Shown here: positions 1 to 9,051 of the stretch, piece by piece | Layout: each line of letters starts with the position of its first letter | How positions within the stretch are numbered: position 1 is the stretch's first letter | Assembly (NCBI RefSeq): GCF_014203045.1 | Contig: NZ_JACHIF010000003.1 | Coordinates: forward strand, 62,001 to 126,000 | DNA length: 64,000 nucleotides | Origin: Prosthecobacter dejongeii | Lineage (GTDB): Bacteria; Verrucomicrobiota; Verrucomicrobiia; Verrucomicrobiales; Verrucomicrobiaceae | Direction of reading: 5' to 3' | Translations under genes and position numbers: made by a program | The notes under the pieces: generated by a model | The model's database searches: none | What the model was told of the DNA's origin: nothing | Seen by the model: only the letters and a program-made list of their open reading frames with translations

Positions 1-218
1 ATAGGCCGGGCCAAACGAGCCCCGCCATGCTTGCCGCGCAGGCTTTCCACATAGCCCGCCGTGCGCAATTCAAACAGGATGGCTTCGAGAAATTTGAAGG
101 GCAGGTGCTCCTGCTCAGCGAGGGAGGATACGGAGATCACCCCTTCACCATTGCGGTCAGCGACACCCAGGCGAATCATGGTGCGGAGGGCGTACTCCCC
201 GCGTTTGGTCAGTCTCAT
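1..218 (-). CDS. Rrf2-family transcriptional regulator, partial (3' end outside window)
   Basis: Reading the minus strand from ATG at 218 gives MRLTKRGEYALRTMIRLG and continues through an 'LAEQEHLPFKFLEAIL' helix and 'GYVESLRGKHGGARLARP'. This is the typical N-terminal winged-helix of Rrf2/IscR/CymR regulators: the MRLT-x-x-x-x-YALR start, the recognition helix, and the RG-x-x-GG wing. The C-terminal part, where Fe-S-binding cysteines would lie, is beyond the window edge, so an Fe-S, cysteine or other signal cannot be told apart. It is divergent from ilvC, with 183 bp between the two starts. Confidence 0.85.
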   Translation of the reverse strand, partial: MRLTKRGEYALRTMIRLGVADRNGEGVISVSSLAEQEHLPFKFLEAILFELRTAGYVESLRGKHGGARLARP

Positions 219-401
219 ACCGAGGATGTAGGCCAGAATCTCGACCTCGCAAGTATGGCTTTAAAGGTTGTCAAACCTGCCCTCAGGAGGGCGCTGGGCC
301 GCCGGGGCGCGCTGCACCCGGCCTAACCGTCTGTCAACTCCTCCTTGACCATCCCCCTGTGTTGCACCACTCTGCGCGCCCTCTAACCAGACCCATAACT
401 A

Positions 402-1430
402 ATGCCCGCAAAAATCTACACTGAAAAAGACGCCAGCCTGGCGCCTCTCAAAGGCAAAACCTGCGCCGTGATCGGCTTTGGCTCGCAGGGCCATGCACAC
501 GCCCTGAACCTCAAGGAAAGCGGCGTGAACGTCATCATCGGTCTGTATGCCGGCAGCAAGAGCCGCAAGGTCGCTACCGAAAAAGGCTTCAAAGTTTATG
601 ACACCGCTGAAGCTGTGAAGCTCGCTGACGTCATCTTCGTCGCCGTGCCAGACACCAAAATCGGCGGTGTTTACAAGGCCGACATCGCCCCGAACCTGAC
701 CAAGGGCAAGACCCTCCTCTTCAGCCACGGCTTCGCCATCCATTACAAGACCGTCGTCCCGCCGAAGGATGTGAACGTCATCATGGTCGCCCCGAAAGGC
801 CCAGGCCACATCGTCCGCCGTCAATACACCGAAGGCAAAGGCGTCCCAGGGCTCATCGCCATCTATCAGGACCCTTCCAAAAAATCCAAGCAGATCGCTC
901 TCGCTTGGGCCCACGGCGTGGGTTGCACCCGTGGCGGCGTCATCCAGACCGACTTCAAGGAAGAAACCGAAACCGATCTCTTCGGTGAGCAGACCGTCCT
1001 TTGCGGCGGCACCAGCGCCCTCGTGCAGGCTGGTTTCGAAGTGCTGGTCGAGGCCGGCTACTCCCCTGAAATGGCTTACTTCGAGTGCCTCCATGAGCTC
1101 AAACTCATCGTGGACCTCATGAACGAGTCCGGCATCGCCGGCATGCGTTTCTCCATCTCTGAAACCGCCAAGTGGGGCGACGTCAAAGTCGGTCCAAAGA
1201 TCATTGACGCCAGCGTCAAGAAGCGCATGAAGGCAGCTCTGAAGGAAATTCAGAACGGCAAGTTCGCCAAGGAGTGGATCAAGGAAACCGAAAGCGGTTA
1301 CAAGACCTTCAACAAGCTGCTCAAAGACGGCGAGAAGCACCCGATCGAGAAGACCGGCGCTCGCCTCCGCAGCCTGATGCCATGGATCAAGAAGCGCGAC
1401 TTCAAAGGCCAGCAGGCCAGCTACGAGTGA
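402..1430 (+). CDS. ilvC: Ketol-acid reductoisomerase (class I)
   Basis: Catalyses the Mg2+- and NAD(P)H-dependent alkyl migration and reduction of acetolactate or acetohydroxybutyrate, the second common step of valine, leucine and isoleucine synthesis, in the cytosol. The 342-residue length matches short class I enzymes. The Rossmann motif GFGSQG is at residues 25-30, followed by the cofactor loop GLYAGSKSRKVA. The knotted C-terminal domain is marked by DLFGEQTVLCGG and by 'FECLHELKLIVDL', whose acidic residues bind Mg2+. The gene appears monocistronic and ends at a strong terminator. Synthase and dehydratase genes of the pathway are not in the window. Confidence 0.97.
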   Translation: MPAKIYTEKDASLAPLKGKTCAVIGFGSQGHAHALNLKESGVNVIIGLYAGSKSRKVATEKGFKVYDTAEAVKLADVIFVAVPDTKIGGVYKADIAPNLTKGKTLLFSHGFAIHYKTVVPPKDVNVIMVAPKGPGHIVRRQYTEGKGVPGLIAIYQDPSKKSKQIALAWAHGVGCTRGGVIQTDFKEETETDLFGEQTVLCGGTSALVQAGFEVLVEAGYSPEMAYFECLHELKLIVDLMNESGIAGMRFSISETAKWGDVKVGPKIIDASVKKRMKAALKEIQNGKFAKEWIKETESGYKTFNKLLKDGEKHPIEKTGARLRSLMPWIKKRDFKGQQASYE

Positions 1431-1479
1431 TGAAAGCGGTCGTGAAAAACGGCCCCTCACACCTCTGACAATCTTGAGT

Positions 1480-1508
1480 GCGGGTCCGAAAGGACCCGCG
1501 CTTTTTTT
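1480..1508 (+). terminator. Rho-independent terminator of ilvC
   Basis: A perfect 8-bp stem GCGGGTCC / GGACCCGC with a GAAA tetraloop is followed by GC and seven T residues. It lies 50 bp after the ilvC stop. Confidence 0.93.
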
Positions 1509-1620
1509 GCGCACTGCAGTCCCGTCCCGCACGCGGGACGGTCTAGAAAAGTGTGGTTCTGACTTCAGCGCTCCCACCCCGCTAAAAAAGCACACGGCAG
1601 GGCCAGCCTCAGGACCTCAC

Positions 1621-1815
1621 TCAGGGATCCATCAACTTGAAATCGTCTCTGTAGAGAGCAGGCACCTCCTTCAGTCGCTCCTCTTTGAACCGATCATGAC
1701 TCACGGCGACCGAAACAATGAGCACGGCGGCACCCACCGCCACCACGACCACGAGGGTGATGAGAATTTTGCCCCAAGTGATTCGGCGAGGGGGAGGGGA
1801 GTTTCCGCGAAGCAT
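1621..1815 (-). CDS. Small single-pass membrane protein, unknown function
   Basis: A 64-residue reading frame with a positively charged N-terminus, one clear transmembrane helix (ILITLVVVVAVGAAVLIVSV, about residues 17-36) and a charged tail ending KLMDP. The positive-inside pattern suggests N-in topology. No family is recognised. The position between the ilvC terminator and the divergent phosphodiesterase gene is compatible with an independent small gene. The hydrophobic core argues for a real gene, but the short length keeps confidence moderate. Confidence 0.5.
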   Translation of the reverse strand: MLRGNSPPPRRITWGKILITLVVVVAVGAAVLIVSVAVSHDRFKEERLKEVPALYRDDFKLMDP

Positions 1816-1936
1816 CTAGGAGAATGAAGCAGGAAGACGGAAACATCAAAGATTGATTTCCCCTCGCCTCCTTCCCACGACAGAACTCTCCCAGGCTGGT
1901 TGAAGAATGCCTTTATGATGACCGTACTGTCTGCCC

Positions 1937-3292
1937 ATGATTTTTCGACCTCTCCTCCTGGCCCTTGGTATAACGGCGACGCTTTCTGCGGCAGATAAAG
2001 ACCAGCACGTCGTGCTCATCAGTCTGGATGGCTTCCCCGCCTGGATGTGGAAGGACCCCTCCCTGGCCGTGCCAAATCTGCGCAAGCTCGCCGCCGATGG
2101 CGCGCAGACGCAGGCCATGACCGTCTCCAACCCCTCCATCACCTGGATCAACCACACCACCATGGTCACCGGGGTGAACCCGCGCAAACACGGCGTGCTC
2201 TTCAATGGCCTCCTGGTGCGGGGGGAAGGGAACAAGCCGCCGAAAGTCGAACCTTGGGTGCATAAGAATCGCCTCGTGCATGTGCCCACCCTCTATGACA
2301 TCGCCCACCAGGAAGGCCTCACCACCGCCGAAGTGGACTGGGTGGCCATCAAAGATGCAGAGACCATCACCTGGAGCTTTGAGGAACTGCCGAATGCGGA
2401 CCGCCCTATCGAAAAAGAAATGATCGCCGCCGGGCTGCTGACGGCGGAGCAAATCTCCTGGATGAACCCCGGCCCGCAGCGCAAGAACATGGCCTGGCAT
2501 GACCTCACCTGGACCCTGGCCGCCAGCCACATCCTCAAGACGCACAAGCCTAACTTACTTTTGTACCACACCCTGAATACCGACGGCATGCACCACCGCT
2601 ACGGCCCGGCCAACATGGCCAGCTACACCGCCCTGGCCTACACAGATCGGCTCGTGGGTGACCTCGTGAAAGCCGTGGAAGAAGCCGGGCTGAAGGACAA
2701 GACCACCTTCGTCATCGCCACCGACCACGGCTTCAAAAAAGTCACCCACTACGTCTTCCCCAACGTGGCCCTGAAAAAAGCCGGTTATGCCAAAGCCTTT
2801 GGCAATGCCATCACCCAGTGCGAAGTCGCCGCCATGACCCAGGGCGGCCTCTGCTTCATCTACGTGCTGGACCCCGCCCGCAAAGCCGAGCTACTGCCCA
2901 AGCTCAAAGAACTCTTCGCCGCCACCGAGGGCGTGGACAAGGTGATTGATGGCAACGACGGCCCCACCCTCGGCATGCCCACCCCAGCGGAAAACCAGGG
3001 CATGGGCGACCTCGTGCTGTATGCCAAGGCCGGCTACGCCTTTAACAACGGCGCAGCCGGTGAAGCCGTCACCGGCCCCAGCGTGGACTACGGCGGCACC
3101 CATGGTTACCCAAACACCGACCCCGAACTGGACGGCATCTTCATCGCCTCCGGCAAAGGCATCCAAAAAGGCATCATCCTCCCCCGCATGGCGAATCTCG
3201 ACATCGCCCCCACCATCGCCCGCCTGCTGGACATCACCCTGCCCGCGCCCGATGGCCGCGTGCTGGAAGAAATCTTGGAACCCCGGAAGTGA
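1937..3292 (+). CDS. Secreted alkaline-phosphatase-superfamily phosphodiesterase (NPP type)
   Basis: The 451-residue product starts with a signal peptide (MIFRPLLLALGITATLSA). It carries the metal and nucleophile signatures of nucleotide pyrophosphatase/phosphodiesterases: LISLDGF (metal Asp), NPSITWINHTTMVTG (nucleophile Thr before W-I-N-H, then VTG), NTDGMHHRYGP (Asp and His), ATDHGF (Asp-His) and GGTHGYPNTD (His). Such enzymes hydrolyse phosphodiester or pyrophosphate bonds of nucleotides or lipid head groups outside the cytoplasm with two zinc ions. The exact substrate cannot be told. The gene has no operon partner and its 3' end runs into repeat cluster I. Confidence 0.9.
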   Translation: MIFRPLLLALGITATLSAADKDQHVVLISLDGFPAWMWKDPSLAVPNLRKLAADGAQTQAMTVSNPSITWINHTTMVTGVNPRKHGVLFNGLLVRGEGNKPPKVEPWVHKNRLVHVPTLYDIAHQEGLTTAEVDWVAIKDAETITWSFEELPNADRPIEKEMIAAGLLTAEQISWMNPGPQRKNMAWHDLTWTLAASHILKTHKPNLLLYHTLNTDGMHHRYGPANMASYTALAYTDRLVGDLVKAVEEAGLKDKTTFVIATDHGFKKVTHYVFPNVALKKAGYAKAFGNAITQCEVAAMTQGGLCFIYVLDPARKAELLPKLKELFAATEGVDKVIDGNDGPTLGMPTPAENQGMGDLVLYAKAGYAFNNGAAGEAVTGPSVDYGGTHGYPNTDPELDGIFIASGKGIQKGIILPRMANLDIAPTIARLLDITLPAPDGRVLEEILEPRK

Positions 3293-3319
3293 TTTAAAAA
3301 GGGCAGGGAGGGGCAGGGA

Positions 3320-4350
3320 GAAAGGTAGGGCGCAGGGTCCCCATGCGCAGCAGGGCGGGGGAAGGCCACGTCCGCGAGTACAGTATCCATCACTCTCCGA
3401 GTGATGCGTTCGCCCTAGCACGCCCCGTCCGCCAGTACAGTATCCATCACTCTCCGAGTGATGCCGTCCGCCCCAAAACGCATCGTCCGCCAGTACAGTA
3501 TCCATCACTCTCCGAGTGATGCGTCCGCCCCAGCACGCATCGTCCGCCTCCTCCATCCCGAGCTTCCAAAACCATGCACCGTCCCTCGCCCCGGAGGGGC
3601 GAAAGAAAGGTAGCCGGGGGTGCAGCGAGGCACGAGCGAACCCCCCGGACTCGCGAATAACCAACGATGTGGCAAGAGATGCGCCCTGGAGGGGCGCGAG
3701 AAACGCCCTCGGACCGAGCCGTCCACCCCCGCCACACCTCCAGCCGCGAACACCCCCGACCGGAGCGCGAATATCCTATTCGCCTGACCTTCCCAGCACG
3801 TCCGGACTCCCCCACGCCGTCGTTCGCCCCCTCTCCTCTCTCAGACCGTCCCGCGTGCGGGATGTGACGACATGCTCGGAGTCCTAGAGACGCCCCCCCA
3901 AGATCACTTACGCACGCAAAAGGCGTCCACCCCCTCGCGAACCAGGCATGTCTGGGGCGGACGCATCACTCGGAGAGTGATGGATACTGTACCTGCGGAC
4001 GCAGCCGTTGCCCCACCCCGAGGTGCATCGGGACTCTGCGCCCCACCTTTCCCTGCACCCCCTCGCCCCGGAGGGGCGAAAGCCGTTAGCCGGGGGTGCA
4101 GCGAGGCTTGGCGAGCGAAAAACCCCGGACCCACGCCTAACCAAAAACGCGTCACACCCGCCGCGCCCCGGAGGGGCGCGAGAAACGCCCTCGGACCCAG
4201 CCGTCCACCCCCTCGCGAACCAGGCATGTCTGGGGCGAACGGCATCACTCGGAGAGTGATAGATACTGTACCTGCGGACGTGGCCATTCCCCCACCTCGC
4301 TGCGCATGGGGACCCTGCGCTCGACCTTCGGCCTTGCGCCCCCGCCCCCA
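3320..4350. repeat. Palindromic repeat cluster I
   Basis: About 1 kb without a convincing gene, built from short inverted repeats. The CATCACTC-TCC-GAGTGATG hairpin occurs at 3388, 3445 and 3503, and in the opposite orientation at 3964 and 4243. GCGAATA-TCC-TATTCGC is at 3767-3783. Several CGCCCC-GGA-GGGGCG type hairpins and 'GCCGGGGGTG...CCCCCGG' blocks also occur. The same blocks return at 43.3-44.3 kb and 61.8-63.5 kb. Open frames here overlap on several strands and follow the repeats, so they are treated as spurious. Whether the cluster is mobile or structural is not known. Confidence 0.9.
3365..3541 (+). repeat. Three tandem units of 57-58 bp containing the CATCACTC hairpin
   Basis: The hairpin starts at 3388, 3445 and 3503, giving periods of 57 and 58 bp. 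Each unit reads CGTCCGC-x-AGTACAGTATC, then the hairpin, then GTCCGCCCC or a close variant. All three are in the same orientation, consistent with local tandem amplification. Confidence 0.88.
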
Positions 4351-4359
4351 AAGGCGCTT

Positions 4360-4854
4360 TTACGGAGCGCCGTTGGAGACCGCGTGCATCTTTTGCAGCT
4401 TCAGGATTTCGATGATCTTGCCCTCATCCTTGCCAAAGAAAGCCGCCGTTAGATCCTGGATTTTCACTCCGGGAGGAGGCGAATCGGTAGGCACAAACTT
4501 CAGCTTGATCTCTTTGGAAGGGGCCACTTCATCCTTGCCACCCTTGATGCTCAGGATGGCCTCCACCGGCTTCACTTCCTCCGGTTTCGCGGGGGCCTGC
4601 TGGGCCTGGGTGGCAGGGGCGGCGGCGGCCTCCGGGGCAGCCGCCGGGCGTGGCAGCCAGCGTTTCACCAGGATCACCATTTCCTTTTCATTCAGCACGT
4701 AAAAGTCCACCAGCTGATTGCCCACCTTCACCTCAGTCACCCGCACAGAGCCATCTTCCTTGAGGAAAGCCGTGCCCTTCAGCAGCATCACCGTCTGGTC
4801 ATAGCATGCAGAATCCATTTCGCAAATGGGTACCCTTTTCCAAAAAAGCGACAT
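4360..4854 (-). CDS. Hypothetical protein with central Ala/Pro-rich linker
   Basis: A 164-residue protein. The N-terminal half ('VMLLKGTAFLKEDGSVRVTEVKVG' region) looks like a small beta-rich domain. The middle is rich in Ala, Pro and Gln (about residues 70-95), and the C-terminal part contains IKLKFVP and ends HAVSNGAP. GGGAGGAG lies just before the ATG at 4854, supporting that start; ATGs further in are alternatives. There is no obvious signal peptide or transmembrane segment. No family is recognised. It is flanked by repeat cluster I and an AT-rich intergenic stretch. Confidence 0.6.
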   Translation of the reverse strand: MSLFWKRVPICEMDSACYDQTVMLLKGTAFLKEDGSVRVTEVKVGNQLVDFYVLNEKEMVILVKRWLPRPAAAPEAAAAPATQAQQAPAKPEEVKPVEAILSIKGGKDEVAPSKEIKLKFVPTDSPPPGVKIQDLTAAFFGKDEGKIIEILKLQKMHAVSNGAP

Positions 4855-5127
4855 CTCCTCCCTCAGCCCCCGAGCGCCATCACTCCGGCCTCGCTGACAG
4901 AGCGCGGGTTGTTAATTCGACTAAATTTCCGCACGCCGACGCAGCCCTGCCTACCCACTTGCTTTTACGCAGCGAAAAAATCAATATGACTCGGATATAA
5001 AATGAGAAAATGTGTTGAGACGTGTCCAAGTAAAAAGATTTAAGTTAAATTAAAATAATGCTTTAAGATGAAAAATGAATTTGATAAAAAATAAATTATA
5101 TTTTATCCAATCTTATAAGTATAACCT
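4855..5127. other. AT-rich intergenic region
   Basis: Base composition drops sharply from about 4970 to 5127, with long A/T runs. It separates the divergent genes at 4854 and 5128 and presumably holds the promoter for the secreted-protein block that follows. No consensus -35/-10 pair with correct spacing could be fixed by eye. Confidence 0.5.
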
Positions 5128-6228
5128 ATGAATAAGCTTTACATTAAGCCAATTTTAGCCTTTTCAGCGTTTTTCCTGCCGTCATTTGCACCTGTCTTGG
5201 CCACGAATCTCACGGCGACCAACCTGACGCTGACCAACAGCATGGCTTTCGGCCTTGTTCAGGTAAGTGACGGTGCCACTGGCAATAACACAGCACCTGG
5301 CTTTCGATTAACAGTGGAGCAAGATGCGACCAACGAAACATTTACGAATACAATTTACCATCCTGCGTACACCACCATCGAAGAACAGGTGCAACATGAA
5401 TATGGCTATGTGGAAATAGGAGGTCACTACCAGGATGTTTATGGGTATGGCATCGTTAATTCCTACTGGGTACCGGATGTCACGGAAGATTTAGGTTACT
5501 TCGACGAGAATAACCTATGGGTCTCTGTGCCCACCGTGATGACACCCGGCTACTGGCATGAAGAATGGGGAAATGTCGTCGTTGGGCAGGAATATGTCTC
5601 GGGAACTCAGGTTTGGCAGATCATAAATAGCTATACGACTTCTCAAGAGGTTTACCACGATGCCTACACAGAAACCGAAGAGGTCGTCTATCAGTCCTTT
5701 CTGCGTCCTAAAATCAAACAGGCTGCTACCCGCACGGATGCCAATTGGGTATGGCAGGTGCCAGAGGCCAATAATAATGCAACGACCATGCGGGACATCT
5801 TTGTCCTTTTTGATGGGGGTGTTCGCATTCCCTCCCGCACCGAAGGGGAAGCCATGTCGCTTTTGGCAGACAATCTTACCTATTCACGTGCTGTCCCTGG
5901 AACAGATTTTAACGCCACTCAAGCCATCAAAACCCAGGCTGAAAAACTCGTAGTCACTTCTGACCAAGTCTATACAGATACCGCACGGATTAAAGATGAG
6001 TCCAGCCTAGCGGCGCATGAGTTGACGCTTAGTAACTCTTACACCAGTCCCCAAAATCAAACAACCACCAAGCTTACTCAAGTTAGAGCCGATGGTGCGT
6101 ATTTCGGAGGCATGGTCACTGTAAAAGACAATCTTCATGTCGGAGGCGTCATTCGTGTGGCTGAATCAGGAGATCTGTCCATGGGGATCTATAAAAATGG
6201 GACTCAGCCCACCTCCAATCAACCCTAA
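5128..6228 (+). CDS. Secreted aromatic-rich protein, unknown function
   Basis: The 366-residue product has a signal peptide (MNKLYIKPILAFSAFFLPSF, cleavage probably after VLA). The middle (about residues 75-190) is unusually rich in Tyr, Trp, Glu and Val, with repeated patterns such as PGYWHEEWGNVVVGQEY and EVYHDAYTETEEVVYQ. The C-terminal part resembles fibre-like trailers (YFGGMVTVKDNLHVGGVIRV). It is the first of three same-strand genes for exported proteins in an AT-richer block, 43 bp before the next start, so co-transcription is likely. An adhesin or appendage component is possible but unproven. Confidence 0.75.
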   Translation: MNKLYIKPILAFSAFFLPSFAPVLATNLTATNLTLTNSMAFGLVQVSDGATGNNTAPGFRLTVEQDATNETFTNTIYHPAYTTIEEQVQHEYGYVEIGGHYQDVYGYGIVNSYWVPDVTEDLGYFDENNLWVSVPTVMTPGYWHEEWGNVVVGQEYVSGTQVWQIINSYTTSQEVYHDAYTETEEVVYQSFLRPKIKQAATRTDANWVWQVPEANNNATTMRDIFVLFDGGVRIPSRTEGEAMSLLADNLTYSRAVPGTDFNATQAIKTQAEKLVVTSDQVYTDTARIKDESSLAAHELTLSNSYTSPQNQTTTKLTQVRADGAYFGGMVTVKDNLHVGGVIRVAESGDLSMGIYKNGTQPTSNQP

Positions 6229-6271
6229 TCTATTTTTTGAACGAACGCTTACTGTTTAAAACATATCTCTC

Positions 6272-9049
6272 ATGTCGCTTATCCCCTCCTGGCTCCAGGC
6301 GCTCCGCCGAAATCGCGTGCTGCGCGAGCTTACCACAGGTGTTGTTTTAGCCGTTTTATTAATTGGAGCTCATGCGGAATCTTTACCTTGGCCTTATGCC
6401 CCAACACCTACTTGGTGGACGACTCGGGGCGTTCTATCTCCGGGTGTTGTTCCTGACGACTTTGCAGCGATCAATCAAGGGCAGTTGAAGAATATTGTCT
6501 CAGCCTCCATTGCAGAGATGAATGCAAAGTTAACGGGGGGGGCTGGCCCAGCACTTAATGCCATGGTCAATTCTTGGGCAACCCCATCTTCTCACACCGA
6601 TGACTTTGCTGTTGTGAATCAAGGTCAAGTTAAGGCTGTGGCGCTTCCCATCTATCAAAGGCTCGTGGAAGTGGGTGTTTTCACAGCTCTTCCTGCGTGG
6701 ACAAATTCTTCTTCTAGTGGAACTGATGATTACGCCTTAGCAAACATCGGTCAGGTCAAAAACTTATTCGCCTTCAACCTTCCTGAAGCGCCTACTTTAA
6801 CATTAAAATCTTGGTTCAATCAGCAGTTAGTTTTAGCAAATCAGTTGTCTCCGTTTGGGCTATTAGTGACTGTGACAAATGGAGATGTAACGGTCCCAAA
6901 TGAAAACGTCACTTTCGAGGTTTTTCAAAGTCAGGGAGGCCTTTTGGAGACCACTAATTTGACGGCTAACCCACTGGCGAGCTTAAGCGTTGTCAGTGAT
7001 TCGTCAGGTTTTGCCAAATGCCAGTTTCGTGCGCCTTCTCAACCAAGTTATTGCTGGATTCGTGCCAGTCTTAGCAACGAGCAATCTCAATGGTTCTTAA
7101 TGACGGTTGCAGGAGTCACTGGGCCTTTCCCGAACAATCCTCCTGGCACCACTGGAGTGGACTTTTTACGTGACTCAGACGCCGATGGGATTTCGGACGC
7201 CGAAGAAAACGTCAATGGAAGTGACCCAAAAGACGCCACACAATCCCCGCATCCAGAAAACTTCGTTAAATTCAAGAGTTGGACGGCTTATAAATCTGAT
7301 ATAATTAATGTCTTACGCGTCGTAAAATCTGAGGGGCCTGATGAATGGAATTGCTCACGAAAGACACACAACAATACGACGGTGGTACGAGACGAAAAGT
7401 CAGTCGAAGCCACGCGTCCGAATTTGGATTTAGATCCCTACACACAGCCTGCCTCGGCAGATTGGAAGCTTGATCCTGGCTTTCAACGCTCTTTTCCATC
7501 TAGCCATGTTTTTTCCAACAATCACAATAGTGAGACCAATGATGCCACTAGTAAAATTTTAATTTACTCTTCTCATAAGCTGCAGATTATTTCAGATACT
7601 TTATTGACAAAAGACTACAGCTTACGTTTCGCGGTTTATCGTCAAAGGAGGGAGGGGAGTGTGGTCAAGCCAGAAGTGTATGTTGAGACTGTCCAATTAA
7701 CTTTACCTGCCAATTCACTGGAGGGACAAACAGTCAGTCTGTCCTATGAACCTAAACTCAACTGTAATGACACTTATGTTTTTAAGCCCGTCGAGCCGAT
7801 AAGTGTTGATCGCGTGAGTTTTGAAAGCTCGTTATCTAATGCACAACATCATTTGCGTTCCGACGATGGTAACACTATCTATAAAGCCCCTCATTGGTGG
7901 GATAAAAACCACGATGGGCTGGCGGAGACGGATGAAACGACGGGTGAAAGAAATTACCCCCTTGCATTTAAGCGCGGGAGCCCACTTTCTGTGAAGGTGA
8001 AATTTCACACGAGAGGCATTCTCAATTATAGTTATTATCAGGTGAAGGCGGTCGTCACAGGAGGGCTGACTTTGCCTGAAGTAGAGACCGGCGCTTCCTT
8101 TGATACGGATGGTTGGCTAACTTTGCAGAGCACTCCCTTTGAGCAAAAACTTAACAATACCATTCAGTTCTACAATGGACAGGGAAATAGTGCCTTCACG
8201 ATCCAGTGGCAAGTGAGGGAAGGAGATAGTGGCTCATGGCTAGACGCTGGAACGACCAAACACACCTTTTATATTACTGGTGGCGATCGTCCATCAGGCG
8301 ATGATTATAATTACCTGCCAGAGACATTTCTTAATGTAGCTTGTCGTAATGCACATGGTCTTGGCGACAACCCACAGCAGGTGGTGGATGCTGTCTTTTC
8401 TGAATTTATGGATAGAAAAGTTTGTCGGGTGATTCCGTCAACGGGGAATCCTCAAGCGGATCCGATGGTTTATGCCCACGATGAGGACACTCTTGGATTT
8501 GACTCCATAGTTAATTTTATAGCTTTAGGAAAGGGGCGCTGCGGGCACTGGGCAAATTTATTTTCTGATTGTCTTCGCCTGCACGGCATTAATGAGTCTG
8601 AACAAGTTGTTATAGAGCCGGAAGATCCTAATACCGTTAATAGCATTCCATTTTCGAAGACTAACTGGAGGTTTAAAGATGCTTACGAAAGTAAAGAAGG
8701 CTTCAGTTTATCTCTTTCATATCCCTTTTCTGAAGCTCTATTGTTTATAAACAATTGGGATATTTCTGATGTTTGGAATCCAATACCAAAAACAGCAGTG
8801 CCTGCACAAGGAACTGACAATCCAAGTATGTATTTTGCTGATCATGTTGTTAATAAATTTAATGGTAAAATTTATGATTCTTCTTATGGAGTTAAATTTG
8901 ATAATTTGGTCGATTGGGAGGACTCTGCATTGGCTGCTAGAGGTGCGTGGGCTATTCCTTCTGGCATTAACCGACCGGATTTGTTTTGGATCGAGATAGC
9001 AAATCAACCAAATTCACGTGAAACTTATTCTCGTGAAAATTCAGATTGA
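6272..9049 (+). CDS. Exported protein with GQxK modules, TSP3-like calcium loop and transglutaminase-like core
   Basis: The 925-residue product has a long signal or anchor sequence (hydrophobic at residues 22-36). Three short modules follow: DDFAAINQGQLKN (61-73), DDFAVVNQGQVKA (110-122) and DDYALANIGQVKN (152-164). An Asp-rich loop, DSDADGISDAEEN, resembles a thrombospondin type 3 calcium repeat. The C-terminal region has GRCGHWANLFSDCLRLHG with Cys757, His858 in ADHVVNKFNGKIYDSSYG and Asp869, the arrangement of the transglutaminase/papain-like triad. A protein cross-linking or peptidase role outside the cell is inferred. Codon use is AT-richer than in most of the window. Confidence 0.8.
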   Translation: MSLIPSWLQALRRNRVLRELTTGVVLAVLLIGAHAESLPWPYAPTPTWWTTRGVLSPGVVPDDFAAINQGQLKNIVSASIAEMNAKLTGGAGPALNAMVNSWATPSSHTDDFAVVNQGQVKAVALPIYQRLVEVGVFTALPAWTNSSSSGTDDYALANIGQVKNLFAFNLPEAPTLTLKSWFNQQLVLANQLSPFGLLVTVTNGDVTVPNENVTFEVFQSQGGLLETTNLTANPLASLSVVSDSSGFAKCQFRAPSQPSYCWIRASLSNEQSQWFLMTVAGVTGPFPNNPPGTTGVDFLRDSDADGISDAEENVNGSDPKDATQSPHPENFVKFKSWTAYKSDIINVLRVVKSEGPDEWNCSRKTHNNTTVVRDEKSVEATRPNLDLDPYTQPASADWKLDPGFQRSFPSSHVFSNNHNSETNDATSKILIYSSHKLQIISDTLLTKDYSLRFAVYRQRREGSVVKPEVYVETVQLTLPANSLEGQTVSLSYEPKLNCNDTYVFKPVEPISVDRVSFESSLSNAQHHLRSDDGNTIYKAPHWWDKNHDGLAETDETTGERNYPLAFKRGSPLSVKVKFHTRGILNYSYYQVKAVVTGGLTLPEVETGASFDTDGWLTLQSTPFEQKLNNTIQFYNGQGNSAFTIQWQVREGDSGSWLDAGTTKHTFYITGGDRPSGDDYNYLPETFLNVACRNAHGLGDNPQQVVDAVFSEFMDRKVCRVIPSTGNPQADPMVYAHDEDTLGFDSIVNFIALGKGRCGHWANLFSDCLRLHGINESEQVVIEPEDPNTVNSIPFSKTNWRFKDAYESKEGFSLSLSYPFSEALLFINNWDISDVWNPIPKTAVPAQGTDNPSMYFADHVVNKFNGKIYDSSYGVKFDNLVDWEDSALAARGAWAIPSGINRPDLFWIEIANQPNSRETYSRENSD

Positions 9050-9051
9050 CT

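Noticed and set aside
399-1595. 398-residue frame opposite ilvC
   Set aside because: Antisense shadow of a well-conserved gene; composition is that of a high-GC reverse frame with no recognisable domain.
3365-3541. Short CRISPR-like array (57-58 bp period)
   Set aside because: Only three units, and the sequence between hairpins is also conserved, so there are no variable spacers.
3872-4702. 276-residue open frame, and others in repeat clusters (2891-3664 minus, 43490-44176 plus, 62020-62448 minus)
   Set aside because: They run across palindromic repeats on both strands. Translations recur between clusters only because the DNA repeats do, and none has a domain or start signal.
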